Origin: Actinomycetes bacterium
Lineage (GTDB): Bacteria > Actinomycetota > Acidimicrobiia > Acidimicrobiales > Ilumatobacteraceae
Direction of reading: 5' to 3'
DNA: 38,700 nt
NCBI GenBank assembly: GCA_025359865.1
Contig: JANYDH010000093.1
Location: 1-38,700 of the forward strand
The translations under genes and the position numbers were made by a program. Within the stretch, counting starts at the first letter, position 1, and each line of letters begins with the position of its first letter. Positions 7,178 through 15,214 of this stretch are shown here, piece after piece. The notes under the pieces are model-generated. The model had not been told where the DNA came from. It did no database searches and saw nothing but the letters and a program-made list of their open reading frames with translations.

Positions 7178-8197
7178 TTACGGCACACGCTTTGCCCGGC
7201 TGGGGGCCACCCGTGGAAGTTCGCTGGCAGTCTTCGGATAGTTGGGTGGCCATGGAGCGTCAGGCAAACCCGCAGCGGTGTCACGCTGTGCCATCTGCAG
7301 CAACGGTTCGAGCGATTGCGGATGGTCGTCCATATCGGCCCAAGGATCACCACGGTCGGCGAGGCGCTGTGGAACCGTCGCAATGGTGAGTTGGTCGGGA
7401 TCGATCGTTGGTAGGTCGGCCCACTCGAACCCGCACGACACCGGGGCGTGGTCGCGAGCGCGAACCGACCAGGGGGCGAACACGGTCTTGTGCGGGGCGT
7501 TCTGGTTGAAGTCGATGAAGATCCGAGCACCGCGCTGCTCTTTCCACCATGCGTCGGTCACGAGCGAGGGATGGCGGCGGGACAACTCACGCGCCGTTGC
7601 GACAGCCGCCGAGCGCACCGCGAAGCTGTCCCACTGCGAGCGCAAACGGACATAGACGTGCAGCCCACGGTTGCCGGTGGTTTTGATGTACGAGCGAATT
7701 CCCACCTCGTCGAAGAGTTCCTTGGTGACGGCGGCAGCTTCTTGCGCCATTGCGAAGGTGGTCCCCGGCCCGGGGTCGAGGTCAATTCGCAACTCGTCGC
7801 AAGACAATGAGCCGCTCGCTCGGATGGGCCACGAATGGAACCCGAGGCAACCAAGGTTGACTGCCCACACCAGGTGGGCGAGGTCTGCGATCACAAGCGC
7901 ACGCGACTTCGTGCCGTTGACGGTGCTGACGACCATGGTGGACAGCCACGGTGGGGCAGAGTCGGGAACCCGCTTCTGGAAGAACGATGACCCGGAGGCT
8001 CCATTCGGGAACCGCTGCATGAGCACGGGGCGATCGCGCATCGCCCGCATCACGGCGTCGCCGATGGACAGGTAGAACCGCACCAGATCGAGCTTCGTGT
8101 CGCCGCGGAGCGGGAAGAACACCTTGTCAGGGTTCGAGATCACCACCTCGCGGCCCGTGATCTCAAGCACGACATTGCCGGCATCGGATTCGGCCAC
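7178..8197 (-). CDS. Stand-alone LigD-type polymerase/primase domain (PolDom, AEP superfamily)
   Basis: The 339-residue protein matches the polymerase domain of bacterial NHEJ ligase D without ligase or nuclease modules. Visible features are the entry motif SNPDKVFFP, the catalytic metal motif RIDLDPGP (two aspartates), TTGNRGLHVYVRL, and RIFIDFNQNAPHKTVFAPWSVR for nucleotide handling. Such enzymes add nucleotides or RNA primers at DNA ends during break repair or damage bypass. Two starts are possible: GTG 8206 and GTG 8197. The second lies 7 nt after a TACGGT box that overlaps the first, so I chose 8197. No Ku or DNA ligase gene lies in the window. It is divergent from the carboxyltransferase gene. 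Confidence 0.93.
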   Translation of the reverse strand: MAESDAGNVVLEITGREVVISNPDKVFFPLRGDTKLDLVRFYLSIGDAVMRAMRDRPVLMQRFPNGASGSSFFQKRVPDSAPPWLSTMVVSTVNGTKSRALVIADLAHLVWAVNLGCLGFHSWPIRASGSLSCDELRIDLDPGPGTTFAMAQEAAAVTKELFDEVGIRSYIKTTGNRGLHVYVRLRSQWDSFAVRSAAVATARELSRRHPSLVTDAWWKEQRGARIFIDFNQNAPHKTVFAPWSVRARDHAPVSCGFEWADLPTIDPDQLTIATVPQRLADRGDPWADMDDHPQSLEPLLQMAQRDTAAGLPDAPWPPNYPKTASELPRVAPSRAKRVP

Positions 8198-8204
8198 GAG
8201 TCTC

Positions 8205-8210
8205 ACCGTA
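8205..8210 (-). promoter_or_regulatory. -10 box (TACGGT) for the LigD-type gene
   Basis: TACGGT on the minus strand lies 7 nt before GTG 8197 and overlaps the alternative GTG at 8206, which argues for the downstream start and a leaderless mRNA. Confidence 0.5.
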
Positions 8211-8267
8211 GCTGACGACCGATCAGCGGCGTGCCCACGCGTAGCTGTTCGAGTGGTCGACGCCCAC

Positions 8268-8273
8268 TACGGT
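8268..8273 (+). promoter_or_regulatory. -10 box (TACGGT) for the carboxyltransferase gene
   Basis: TACGGT lies 6 nt before GTG 8280, with no ribosome-binding site. It supports that GTG over the in-frame GTG at 8253. Confidence 0.55.
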
Positions 8274-8279
8274 CGTACT

Positions 8280-10145
8280 GTGGATCTGGTCGAGGTGACA
8301 GCACCGATGCAAGGCACCGTCGTGATGGTGAATGCGAGCGTGGGGCAACAGGTGCGAGAAGGCCAGCAACTCCTACTGATCGAGTCGATGAAAATGCACC
8401 ATGCGATCGACGCCGTGGTTGCTGGTTCGGTGTTGCAGATCTTGGTAGCAGAGGGCCAAACGGTGATGGTGGGCGATGTGCTCATCGCGTTGGGCCCAGT
8501 GTCGGCTGGCCATGCTGAGCGGATCGCGTCCGGCGTCCTCGCAGGCGTCGCCGCGGTTCCCGCAGTTGTCGTCATCGATCCGGCCTTCGTCCGCCCCGAC
8601 CTCGCCGAGAGTCTCGAGCGGCACGTGGTGGGCCTTGACATATCCCGCCCCGAGGCCGTCGCTCGCCGTCGGGCGGTCGATCGGCGCACGGCCAGAGAGA
8701 ACGTTGCGGATCTCGTCGACGAAGGGTCGTTCGTGGAGTACGGCCCAGTGGTCATTGCCGCCCAGCGGCGGCGGCGTCCACTCGACGAACTCATCGCGCG
8801 TACGCCCGCCGACGGCATGATCGGAGGCATCGGCCGCATCAACGGCCACCTGTTCACGGGCCGCGCCGCTCGGGCAGTGGCCGTGTCCTACGACTACACC
8901 GTTCTTGCCGGGACCCAGGGGCTGCAGAATCACCGCAAGAAGGACCGGCTGTTCGAAGTTGCCGAGCAGCTTCGCCTGCCCGTGGTGTTCTTCACCGAAG
9001 GTGGAGGCGGGCGGCCCGGCGACACCGACGGCGTAGGCGTCAGCGGGCTCGACTGTCTCGCGTTCCTCCTGTTCGCCAGGCTCAGTGGGCTGGTCCCGCT
9101 CGTAGGCATCAACGCCGGGTACTGCTTTGCCGGGAATGCGGCGATGCTCGGTTGTTGCGATGTGGTCATTGCTACCGCTGACTCGAACATCGGCATGGGT
9201 GGCCCGGCGATGATCGAAGGCGGCGGTTTAGGAGTGTTCCAACCGGGTGAGATCGGCCCGATCGATGTGCAACGCCACAACGGCGTGGTCGACATCGTGG
9301 TCGACGACGAAGCCGCGGCCGTTGCCGCTGCCAAGAAGTATCTGTCGTATTTCCAAGGCAGTTTCGAAGCATGGGATGTGCCCGACCAACGACTACTTCG
9401 TCACGTGATCCCCGAAGACCGCAAGCGCGCCTACGACGTACGCAATGCCATTGATGGGCTGTTCGACAGCGGCTCGGTGCTCGAACTGCGCCGCGGGTTC
9501 GGCCTGGGCATGATCACCGTGCTCGCCCGGATCGAAGGCCGGCCGATCGGTGTGGTGGCCAACAACCCGAATCACCTCGCCGGAGCAATCGACAGCGATG
9601 GTGCCGACAAGGCGGCGCGGTTCATGCAACTCTGCGACGCGTTCGACCTGCCGATCATCACACTCGTCGACACGCCCGGCATGATGGTTGGGCCCGAGAT
9701 CGAGCAGACCGCGCTGGTGCGGCACTGCACCCGGCTGTTCGTTACCGGTGCCAACGTGAGTGTGCCGCTGGTGAGCATCGTGCTCCGCAAGAGCTACGGG
9801 CTCGGTGCCCAAGCGATGATGGGCGGCAGCACGAAGGCCCCCCTTGCGTGCGTGGCCTGGCCGACCGGCGAGTTCGGCGGGATGGGTCTCGAAGGCGCTG
9901 TACGACTTGGCTACCGCAACGAACTTGCCGCTGTGACCGACCCCGCCGAACGTGAGGTGGTGTTCCAGCAGATGGTCGACCGGATGTACGCACACGGGAA
10001 GGCGCTGAATGCAGCGTCACATTTCGAGATCGACGATGTCATCGACCCGGCCGACTCGCGACGGTGGATCACTGCCGTGCTCGACTCGGCACCCGAACCA
10101 GCGCCGCGTACCGGGAAGAAGCGCCCGAACATCGATACCTGGTAG
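8280..10145 (+). CDS. Biotin-carrier domain fused to acyl-CoA carboxylase carboxyltransferase
   Basis: The 621-residue protein begins with a biotinyl domain (residues about 1-70: VTAPMQGTVV, the biotin site ESMKMHH with Lys38, then VAEGQTVMVGDVL). A complete carboxyltransferase of the acyl-CoA carboxylase beta type follows. The N-subdomain has RTPADGMIGGIGRINGHLF and GINAGYCFAGNAAMLGCCDVV; the C-subdomain has LVDTPGMMVGPEIE, RKSYGLGAQAMMGG and the C-terminal KRPNIDTW. Ordinary carboxyltransferase subunits are about 515-550 residues and lack the biotin domain. The biotin carboxylase that would charge Lys38 is not in the window. GTG 8280 was chosen for its -10 box. The substrate (acetyl-, propionyl- or other acyl-CoA) is unknown. 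Confidence 0.92.
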   Translation: MDLVEVTAPMQGTVVMVNASVGQQVREGQQLLLIESMKMHHAIDAVVAGSVLQILVAEGQTVMVGDVLIALGPVSAGHAERIASGVLAGVAAVPAVVVIDPAFVRPDLAESLERHVVGLDISRPEAVARRRAVDRRTARENVADLVDEGSFVEYGPVVIAAQRRRRPLDELIARTPADGMIGGIGRINGHLFTGRAARAVAVSYDYTVLAGTQGLQNHRKKDRLFEVAEQLRLPVVFFTEGGGGRPGDTDGVGVSGLDCLAFLLFARLSGLVPLVGINAGYCFAGNAAMLGCCDVVIATADSNIGMGGPAMIEGGGLGVFQPGEIGPIDVQRHNGVVDIVVDDEAAAVAAAKKYLSYFQGSFEAWDVPDQRLLRHVIPEDRKRAYDVRNAIDGLFDSGSVLELRRGFGLGMITVLARIEGRPIGVVANNPNHLAGAIDSDGADKAARFMQLCDAFDLPIITLVDTPGMMVGPEIEQTALVRHCTRLFVTGANVSVPLVSIVLRKSYGLGAQAMMGGSTKAPLACVAWPTGEFGGMGLEGAVRLGYRNELAAVTDPAEREVVFQQMVDRMYAHGKALNAASHFEIDDVIDPADSRRWITAVLDSAPEPAPRTGKKRPNIDTW

Positions 10146-10190
10146 CCACCCAACCTGTGCCGGTCGGCATCGGTGTGATCAACCCATTCG

Positions 10191-10195
10191 AGGAG
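10191..10195 (+). promoter_or_regulatory. Shine-Dalgarno AGGAG for the racemase/OSBS gene
   Basis: AGGAG lies 10 nt before ATG 10206. It is one of the few first-gene starts here with a ribosome site, consistent with read-through from the carboxyltransferase gene 60 bp upstream or a leadered mRNA. Confidence 0.65.
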
Positions 10196-10205
10196 AAGTA
10201 CACCC

Positions 10206-11309
10206 ATGCGTATTGATGAGATCGAGCTACGTGTAGTCCGGTTGCCGTATCGCACGCCGTTCAAGACGTCGTTCGCCAACGAGACGAAGAAGATCGCGGT
10301 CCTGGTCACAGTTCGTAGCGAGGGCGTCGAGGGCTATGGCGAAGGGGTGATGGACCCGCTGCCGATGTATCGCGAGGAAACCATCGCCGGCGCGACCGGT
10401 CTGATGCGCGGGGCCCTGTGCCCCGACCTGTTCGCATATGGCTGCGAACACCCCGGCGAGTTGTACGACCGGTGGGCGCACTGGAGGGGCAATCCGATGG
10501 CCAAGGCCTCGGTCGAACTGGCCGTATGGGATTGCTACGCACGCCAACAGGGCGTCCCTCTGCGCACCCTGCTGGGGGGCGACCGAACCGAGATCCTGGT
10601 AGGCGCCAGCCTCGGTATGAACCCCGTCGAACAGACCGTCGAATCGGTGCAACGCCATGTCGCCGAGGGCTACCGGCGCGTCAAGTTGAAGATCGAACCA
10701 GGTTGGGACCGCGAGATGATGTCAGCTGTACGAGCAGCCGAGCCGGAGATCGAGTTGTCGGTCGACGCCAACTCGGCGTACACCCTCGCCGACACGGAAC
10801 TGTTGCAGAGCTTCGACGAGTACCACCTGCACTACATCGAACAGCCACTGCATTGGGACGACCTCACCGATCATGCCGCGCTGGCGGCACTGCTGCGTAC
10901 GCCGATCTGCCTGGATGAGTCACTCACCTCACCCGCCCGGGTGAAGGCCGCGCTCGACCTGGGCGCGTGCTCCGTCGTCAACGTCAAGGTCGGCCGCTTC
11001 GGCGGCATCGCCGCGGTGCAGCGGGTGCACGACTTGTGTGTCACGCGCCAGGTTCCGATGTGGTGCGGTGGCATGTTGGAAACCGGGATCGGGCGTGCCC
11101 ACAACATCCACATCGCTACGATGCCCGGATTCGTGTATCCCGGTGACACTGCTTCGGCCAGCCGCACCTACGCGCGTGACATCGTCGAGCAGTCGCTCGA
11201 GGCCGTGAACGGGATCATGCAGGTGCCCGCAGGGCCGGGCATCGGCGTCACCCTCGACCGCCCCTTCCTCGACACAGTCACCGAATCGGTCGAGGTGCTA
11301 CGGCCATGA
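10206..11309 (+). CDS. Enolase-superfamily N-succinylamino acid racemase / o-succinylbenzoate synthase
   Basis: The 367-residue protein has the capping domain plus barrel of the muconate lactonizing enzyme subgroup. The acid/base pair is KLK (Lys160, Lys162) and Lys261 in NVKVGRFGG. Metal ligands are Asp187 (SVDANSAYT), Glu212 (YIEQPL) and Asp237 (LDES). The MWCGGMLETGIGRAHN stretch is typical of the OSBS/NSAR family. Family members make o-succinylbenzoate for menaquinone or racemise N-succinylamino acids, often both. The downstream gene is a GNAT transferase overlapping by 4 nt, and no other menaquinone gene is present. This favours the NSAR role in converting D- to L-amino acids. An OSBS role cannot be excluded. 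Confidence 0.9.
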   Translation: MRIDEIELRVVRLPYRTPFKTSFANETKKIAVLVTVRSEGVEGYGEGVMDPLPMYREETIAGATGLMRGALCPDLFAYGCEHPGELYDRWAHWRGNPMAKASVELAVWDCYARQQGVPLRTLLGGDRTEILVGASLGMNPVEQTVESVQRHVAEGYRRVKLKIEPGWDREMMSAVRAAEPEIELSVDANSAYTLADTELLQSFDEYHLHYIEQPLHWDDLTDHAALAALLRTPICLDESLTSPARVKAALDLGACSVVNVKVGRFGGIAAVQRVHDLCVTRQVPMWCGGMLETGIGRAHNIHIATMPGFVYPGDTASASRTYARDIVEQSLEAVNGIMQVPAGPGIGVTLDRPFLDTVTESVEVLRP

Positions 11310-12010
11310 CCGATGCCGCCCTGCGGCCGACCGAGTTTCGGCTGCTCACCTCTGCCGACGAGCTTGCTGTCCTGCCCGAATTCGAACAGCGGGTGTGGGG
11401 CGGCGATTCCGAGATGGTGTCGGTGAACGTGTTGGTGGCGACCATCAGCGAGGGTGGCGTCGCGATCGCAGCATTCGATGGCGAGACCGTGATCGGCGCG
11501 GTGTACGGGTTTCCGACCAGGGATGCCCACGTGTTGCACTCGCACTACATGGCGGTTGACCCGGCCTACCGGCGGCGTGGTTTGGCGGTCGAGTTGAAAC
11601 ACCGCCAGCGGGCGTGGTGCTTGGAGCAGGGCTACACCCACATGCGCTGGACGTACGACCCGTTGCAACTGGCCAACGGTCACCTCAACCTGCATGTGCT
11701 CGGCGCGGTGGGCGTGCGCTACCACCGCAACCACTATGGCTCGCTCGGCGGCATCAATGGTTCGCTACCGTCTGATCGGGTGACGGTGTTGTGGGACTTG
11801 CATGCGGCCGAGCCGCGACCGGTTCCCGAACTCTCGGTCGAGGTCCCACCATTTGCGCACGACGCTATTACGACATCATCCGGCGAGGCTCACGAAGCCC
11901 GACTCGCGGTACGGGCCGGATTGGAAGATCACCTCGGAAACGGCTGGCTGCTGGTCGACATCAACCGCGATGCTCGGCAGTACCTGCTTGCGCGAGAGCC
12001 GTCGCTCTGA
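11306..12010 (+). CDS. GNAT-family N-acyltransferase coupled to the racemase
   Basis: The 234-residue protein is a GNAT-fold transferase of the kind often found beside NSAR/OSBS enzymes. The acyl-CoA binding motif is MAVDPAYRRRGLAVELKHRQR (shown here by its core YRRRGLAVEL). The C-terminal half has WTYDPLQLANGHLNLHVLGAVG and RYHRNHYG, with SDRVTVLWDL, which resembles the COG3375 group. In the described NSAR pathway a GNAT enzyme succinylates the D-amino acid, the racemase inverts it, and a hydrolase releases the L-amino acid. No such hydrolase is next to it. The start overlaps the racemase stop (ATGA), so expression is coupled. Confidence 0.85.
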   Translation: MTDAALRPTEFRLLTSADELAVLPEFEQRVWGGDSEMVSVNVLVATISEGGVAIAAFDGETVIGAVYGFPTRDAHVLHSHYMAVDPAYRRRGLAVELKHRQRAWCLEQGYTHMRWTYDPLQLANGHLNLHVLGAVGVRYHRNHYGSLGGINGSLPSDRVTVLWDLHAAEPRPVPELSVEVPPFAHDAITTSSGEAHEARLAVRAGLEDHLGNGWLLVDINRDARQYLLAREPSL

Positions 12011-12034
12011 CCCAGTGGCTGCGACCCAGTGGCT
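12009..12034. repeat. Tandem duplication of 14-bp period at a convergent junction
   Basis: GACCCAGTGGCT occurs at 12009-12020 and 12023-12034. The first copy includes the last two bases of the GNAT stop codon. The duplication occupies nearly all of the 30-bp gap to the convergent oxygenase gene. Confidence 0.8.
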
Positions 12035-12040
12035 ACGACT

Positions 12041-13039
12041 TCACGTGTCACCTACCGGTTTCTTGCCCGCCAGAACCTCGCCGGCCAGTTGCGGGAACAC
12101 CCGACCGACCTTGGTCAACAGCCAGTCGCCGTAGGTGCCGCCAATGGTCGAGAGGTCTGCATCGTCCCATCGCTCGCGTTCGTCGTGAAACGTCGGGTCG
12201 AGCGGTAGTGGTTCGATGGTCGCCGACCATGACGGGTCGAGGAAGAACGGCAGAGAGATGCGGTCGTGCGCGGTTTGGTTGCGGACGCGGTGTGGTGTGC
12301 TGCGATAGCGGCCGCGGGTGAGCCGGTCGAGCATGTCGCCGAGGTTGCAGATGATCAGATCGGGTTCGCTTGGCACGTCGATCCATTCGGTCCCGACACA
12401 GACCTGCAGGCCCGGAGTTCCGTCATGGACGAGCAGGGTCAACAGCCCGTAGTCGCTGTGTTCGGCGACCCCCCAGCGGTTGGCGTCGGCGTGCGGTTGT
12501 GGCGGGTACGTGAAGATCCGAAACAGCACGGTCGGATCTGCGGTGAGCTGTCGCCGAAACCACTCCGGATCGAGCCCGAGCCCAACGGCCATCGCAGCAA
12601 GGATCCGTTGGCCGATGTGTTCCATCACAGTCATCCAACCGGTCACCAATGGGCGCAGTTCGGGTACCTCAGCAGGCCACACATTGGGACCGTGTAGAGG
12701 CAGAGGCAGAGGCGATGACGGCAACTCGCGACCGAAGTAGTAACCCTCCTTCAGATCTGGCACGCCAGACGTGAGCTCATCGCCGAGCGGAAACCAGCCG
12801 CGCCATGCCCGACCGCCCACGGAGAGCGCAACGCGTGCCTTCGTTTCGGCGGGCAGTGCGAAAAATCGTCGTGCGGCTGTGAGCAGGTCATTGCGCCGTG
12901 CGGCATCGACCCCGTGACCAGTCACCGCGAAGAACCCCGTGGTTCGACACGCTTCGTCGATGAGTTGGGCAGCGTCCGTAGCGGTGAGGTCGACCACGCG
13001 GATCTGGGTCGTGCCTGAGGATTCGTGGGCGCCGGTCAC
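12041..13039 (-). CDS. 2-oxoglutarate/Fe(II)-dependent oxygenase, isopenicillin-N-synthase-like
   Basis: The 332-residue enzyme has the two-part family architecture: an N-terminal DIOX_N-like region (GFFAVTGHGVD, FFALPAETKA) and a C-terminal jelly roll. The iron triad is His194-x-Asp196 (AEHSDYG) and His250 (STPHRV). The 2-oxoglutarate-binding pair is Arg260-x-Ser262 (RIS). Such enzymes hydroxylate or desaturate small molecules; the substrate is not readable. GTG 13039 is 6 nt after a TAAGCT box. It is divergent from the aminotransferase and convergent with the GNAT gene. Confidence 0.92.
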   Translation of the reverse strand: MTGAHESSGTTQIRVVDLTATDAAQLIDEACRTTGFFAVTGHGVDAARRNDLLTAARRFFALPAETKARVALSVGGRAWRGWFPLGDELTSGVPDLKEGYYFGRELPSSPLPLPLHGPNVWPAEVPELRPLVTGWMTVMEHIGQRILAAMAVGLGLDPEWFRRQLTADPTVLFRIFTYPPQPHADANRWGVAEHSDYGLLTLLVHDGTPGLQVCVGTEWIDVPSEPDLIICNLGDMLDRLTRGRYRSTPHRVRNQTAHDRISLPFFLDPSWSATIEPLPLDPTFHDERERWDDADLSTIGGTYGDWLLTKVGRVFPQLAGEVLAGKKPVGDT

Positions 13040-13045
13040 GATCCG

Positions 13046-13051
13046 AGCTTA
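13046..13051 (-). promoter_or_regulatory. -10 box (TAAGCT) for the 2OG oxygenase gene
   Basis: TAAGCT on the minus strand lies exactly 6 nt before GTG 13039, and there is no ribosome-binding site. Confidence 0.55.
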
Positions 13052-13103
13052 CGTGGGCCGAAGAACGCGAGCAGCACGGCCTGATGCGCGAGCATAAGCA
13101 GTC

Positions 13104-14459
13104 GTGATCGAACGAAAACGCATTACCGACCTGCTCGTCAATGAAGAGCAGCGGTTCTTCGAACTTCACCCACGCTCAGCCGAGCGCGCTGCCCAAGCCA
13201 AACTGCACCTGCTGGGTGGGGTGCCGATGCCATGGATGTCGAGGCTCCCTGGCTCGTTCCCGTTGTTCTTCGACAGCGCCCGTGGCGCATCGTTCACTGA
13301 CGTCGACGGCATTCGGTACGTCGACTTCTGCCTCGGCGACACCGGGGCAATGGCCGGTCATGCGTTGGAGCAGGTGGCCGACGCGTTGGGTCGACAGGCG
13401 CGCAACGGCATCACCACGATGATGCCGAACGATGACGCGCCGTGGGTGGCCGCAGAGTTGACGCGGCGTTTTGGATTGCCGAAGTGGCAGCTGGCGATGA
13501 CTGCGACCGATGCGAACCGGTTCGTGTTGCGATTCGCCCGCCACCTCACCGGTCGGCCGAAGGTGCTGGTGATGGATTGGTGCTACCATGGCACCGTCGA
13601 TGAGGCACTCGCCACGCTCGACGAAGCTGGTGAGGTGCAACCGCGAGCGGGGTCACTCGGCCCGCCCGTGCATCCATCGCTCACCACCAAAGTGGTGCAG
13701 TTCAATGACATTCCCGCGCTCGAACAGGCGCTCGCCGGGCGCGACGTGGCTGCGGTGTTGATGGAGCCGGCACTGACGAATGTCGGGATCGTCCTGCCCG
13801 ACGCCGGGTATCTCGATGCCGTTCGCCGGTTGACCCGTCTCTACGGAACCATGTTGGTGATCGACGAGACACACACGATCTGCGTCGGACCTGGCGGGGC
13901 TACGCGGGCATGGGCACTCGAGCCCGACTTCTTCGTGATCGGCAAGACGATCGGTGGGGGAATGCCGGCAGCGGCGTACGGCATGACCGACGAGATCGCC
14001 GCACGACTCACCGACGATGTCGCCCACGCCAGCATCGACACGTCAGGAATCGGAGGCACCCTCACCGGCAATGCCCTGGCCACGGCTGCCGTCCGGGCGA
14101 CGCTCGGATCATCGTTGCGTGATGAGGACTTCGCCTACATGATCCCGCTGGCAGAGGCGTGGGCCGACGGAGTTCGCACGGTCTACGAGGCTGCCGGCCT
14201 GGCATGGCATGTGCAGCAGCTCGGGGCGAGGGCCGAGTACTGGTTCTGTCCTCCGCCGTGCAATGGTAAACAGGCGGCCGCCGGCATCGACCCTCAACTT
14301 GATCAGTTCATGCATCTGTGGGCGCTCAACCGTGGCGTGTTGTTGACCCCGTTCCACAACATGGCGCTGTTGTCGCCCCATCACACTCAAGCTGACGTCG
14401 ATCTGCATACCGCCGTCTTTGCCGATGCCGTCGCGACGCTTGCAGCGCCTGCGAGGTGA
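13104..14459 (+). CDS. Class III PLP-dependent aminotransferase (glutamate-1-semialdehyde aminomutase-like)
   Basis: The 451-residue fold-type I enzyme has VDFCLGDTGAMAGH near the N-terminus, WCYHGTVDE (cofactor phosphate/ring region), VLMEPALTN, the PLP-ring aspartate in LVIDETHT, and the Schiff-base Lys281 in VIGKTIGGGMPAAAYG. A late TLTGNALATAA follows. The overall pattern is closest to glutamate-1-semialdehyde 2,1-aminomutase-like transaminases, which include many non-haem enzymes. The gene is the first of a coupled set with a TauE/SafE exporter and, probably, the sulfatase. An amino-sulfonate or other amino substrate is possible but unproven. The GTG start at 13104 has only an imperfect upstream TAAGCA box. 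Confidence 0.88.
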   Translation: MIERKRITDLLVNEEQRFFELHPRSAERAAQAKLHLLGGVPMPWMSRLPGSFPLFFDSARGASFTDVDGIRYVDFCLGDTGAMAGHALEQVADALGRQARNGITTMMPNDDAPWVAAELTRRFGLPKWQLAMTATDANRFVLRFARHLTGRPKVLVMDWCYHGTVDEALATLDEAGEVQPRAGSLGPPVHPSLTTKVVQFNDIPALEQALAGRDVAAVLMEPALTNVGIVLPDAGYLDAVRRLTRLYGTMLVIDETHTICVGPGGATRAWALEPDFFVIGKTIGGGMPAAAYGMTDEIAARLTDDVAHASIDTSGIGGTLTGNALATAAVRATLGSSLRDEDFAYMIPLAEAWADGVRTVYEAAGLAWHVQQLGARAEYWFCPPPCNGKQAAAGIDPQLDQFMHLWALNRGVLLTPFHNMALLSPHHTQADVDLHTAVFADAVATLAAPAR

Positions 14460-15184
14460 GCGCCGCAGAACTGACCATCGTTGGGGTGGCCGTCTTTTTT
14501 GCCGGCATGGTCCAGATCGTGTCGGGCTTTGGCTTCGGGCTGTTGTCGGTGCCGTTGATGACGCTTGCCATTCCCACCCGCGATGCCGTGGTGGTCAGCA
14601 CACTGCTTGGATCCGGTGTGTCGCTCTGGCAAGCGTGGCATCAGCGTGCGCATCGTCAGCGCGTGTTGGTCCGGCGCCTCACGATCTCTGCCTACATCGG
14701 CATGCCGTTCGGCCTGTGGGTGTTCGTGGTCGTCGACGATCATGTGCTGCGACTCATGCTTGGCATCGCAGTGTTGATCTCGGTCGGATTGCTGGCGGCG
14801 CGGGTGAATCTGCGGCACAGTGGCCCTGCTCTCGATGTGGGTGCCGGATTCATCAGCGGAGTGCTGAACACATCGCTATCGACCAACGGCCCACCGCTCG
14901 TGTTCGTGCTGCAAGCCCGCCATCTCGAGCCGGATGAGTTTCGCGGCACGATCTCGATGGTGTTCGCGCTCAGCAACATCGCCGGCATCGGCCTGTTCAT
15001 CGCGGCCAGCAAGATCCACGTCGACGGCCTGGTAGCTGCAGCGGTTGCGTTGCCGGCCCTGGGCATTGGACAATTGGCCGGATATCCGTTGCGTCGCCAT
15101 GTGCACGGTGACCGGTTCCGGTGGTTGATGCTCGCGTTGCTGGTCGTTGCCGCCGCGAGCGCGATCATCTCTGCGTTCACCTGA
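14456..15184 (+). CDS. TauE/SafE-family sulfite exporter-like permease
   Basis: The 242-residue polytopic protein has about eight hydrophobic segments in two similar halves, as in TauE/SafE anion exporters. The characteristic first-helix motif is GMVQIVSGFGFGLLSVPLM, and the second-half motif is GAGFISGVLNTSLSTNGPPLV. Family members have been linked to export of sulfite, sulfoacetate or other organosulfur anions. The GTG start overlaps the aminotransferase stop (GTGA), so the two are translationally coupled. A sulfatase gene follows 30 nt later. Together they suggest a pathway that releases a sulfur oxyanion needing export. Confidence 0.9.
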   Translation: MSAAELTIVGVAVFFAGMVQIVSGFGFGLLSVPLMTLAIPTRDAVVVSTLLGSGVSLWQAWHQRAHRQRVLVRRLTISAYIGMPFGLWVFVVVDDHVLRLMLGIAVLISVGLLAARVNLRHSGPALDVGAGFISGVLNTSLSTNGPPLVFVLQARHLEPDEFRGTISMVFALSNIAGIGLFIAASKIHVDGLVAAAVALPALGIGQLAGYPLRRHVHGDRFRWLMLALLVVAAASAIISAFT

Positions 15185-15214
15185 CCAGCATCACCGGTGT
15201 GTCAACCTGAGGTG

